From contig JABDRB010000001.1 in the NCBI GenBank assembly GCA_013041925.1, forward strand, positions 71,750-135,749: 64,000 nt of DNA, in the 5' to 3' direction. A model generated the notes under the pieces. It was not told where the DNA came from. It saw nothing but the letters and a program-made list of their open reading frames with translations, and searched no databases. The position numbers and the translations under genes were made by a program. The DNA comes from Akkermansiaceae bacterium (GTDB lineage: Bacteria > Verrucomicrobiota > Verrucomicrobiia > Verrucomicrobiales > Akkermansiaceae). Shown here piece after piece: positions 63,787 through 64,000 of the stretch; the stretch's first letter is position 1; every line of letters begins with the position of its first letter.

Positions 63787-64000
63787 CTAAAAATTTTGCA
63801 ACCCGGCAATTTCAGGAAATTGACAGATCAGGTTGAAATTTTGCACCGCTTGGCTGGCGGCCCCTTTGCCAAGGTTGTCCTCGGCACTGAGGAGGAGCAC
63901 CCGCCCGGTGCGTGGGTCGTGGCTCCATCCGATGTCGATGAAATTCGTGCCCGTGACGTTTTTGGTGTCAGCACATCCCCCCATTCCTAGGAGGCGGACA
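63787..64000 (-). CDS. argC: N-acetyl-gamma-glutamyl-phosphate reductase, C-terminal part
   Basis: Only the last 70 residues are in the window; the gene continues past the right edge. The segment reads VRLLGMGGCADTKNVTGTN, then FIDIGWSHDP and NLGKGAASQAVQNFN, ending LICQFPEIAGLQNF, the typical ArgC C-terminus. It reduces N-acetylglutamyl phosphate in arginine synthesis. It precedes argJ, as in many arg operons. Confidence 0.93.
   Translation of the reverse strand, partial: VRLLGMGGCADTKNVTGTNFIDIGWSHDPRTGRVLLLSAEDNLGKGAASQAVQNFNLICQFPEIAGLQNF

Noticed and set aside
1-64000. tRNA, rRNA and transposase genes
   Set aside because: No cloverleaf with a CCA-type end, rRNA signature or transposase/IR pair was recognised by reading; a tRNAscan-type search would be decisive.

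Overview
The window looks like a chromosomal segment of a Verrucomicrobiota bacterium, probably a marine or host-associated member of the Verrucomicrobiales. This is inferred from gene content: LL-diaminopimelate aminotransferase (DapL), several secreted formylglycine sulfatases, a DUF1080 protein, secreted SGNH esterases, a secreted squalene-cyclase-like protein and a two-ATPase type II secretion/type IV pilus set. No rRNA gene or tRNA is visible, so the assignment rests on protein families only. The DNA is moderately GC-rich, with a visibly AT-richer patch around 45.5-47.3 kb.

Layout. 0-10 kb: rpmH (with an unusual C-terminal extension and no rnpA behind it), a GNAT acetyltransferase, a YycJ-type metallo-hydrolase, an envelope cluster on the + strand (coiled-coil membrane protein, LpxR-like lipid A deacylase, NlpC/P60 hydrolase, sulfatase), a TIGR01212 radical SAM protein, a YwaF-type membrane protein and a porin with a clear promoter and terminator. 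9.7-17.3 kb: an Fe-S Rrf2 regulator, mscL, a minus-strand operon of a CPBP protease, an octaheme cytochrome/TPR lipoprotein and a membrane protein, then a SMUG1-type uracil-DNA glycosylase and accB-accC. 17.5-26.0 kb: a complete type I-C CRISPR-Cas locus (cas3-cas5c-cas8c-cas7c-cas4-cas1-cas2, leader, seven identical 33-bp repeats, six 34-bp spacers), all on the minus strand. Divergent from cas3 is an unrecognised protein with kinase-like motifs.

27.4-36.1 kb: a secreted squalene-cyclase-like protein, an HlyD-type adaptor and a spermidine-synthase-like protein, then TM2 protein, dapL, mnmA, a XerC/D recombinase and pcm. 36.4-47.3 kb: a polysaccharide-degradation region with an 802-residue secreted protein of two related halves, two SGNH esterases, a second sulfatase, a DUF1080 protein and a glycoside-hydrolase-like protein, interrupted by an ABC-F ATPase. 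47.5-54.5 kb: ion transport and inorganic carbon (SulP transporter divergent from a beta-carbonic anhydrase, SPC-type P1B ATPase, CPA-type antiporter with a TrkA-N domain). 54.6-60.1 kb: secretion/pilus genes (two GspE/PilB ATPases in tandem, a GspF/PilC and a pseudopilin). 60.3-64 kb: a Lys/Ala/Pro-rich protein, then minus-strand housekeeping genes argC (partial)-argJ-pyrH-frr.

The strongest system is the intact I-C CRISPR-Cas locus, whose sequence organisation is canonical. The less familiar elements are the kinase-like protein beside it, a tandem 12-bp repeat in the leader, the duplicated 802-residue protein leading the sulfatase/esterase cluster, and the octaheme-TPR lipoprotein operon. 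No function was confirmed by any database search.
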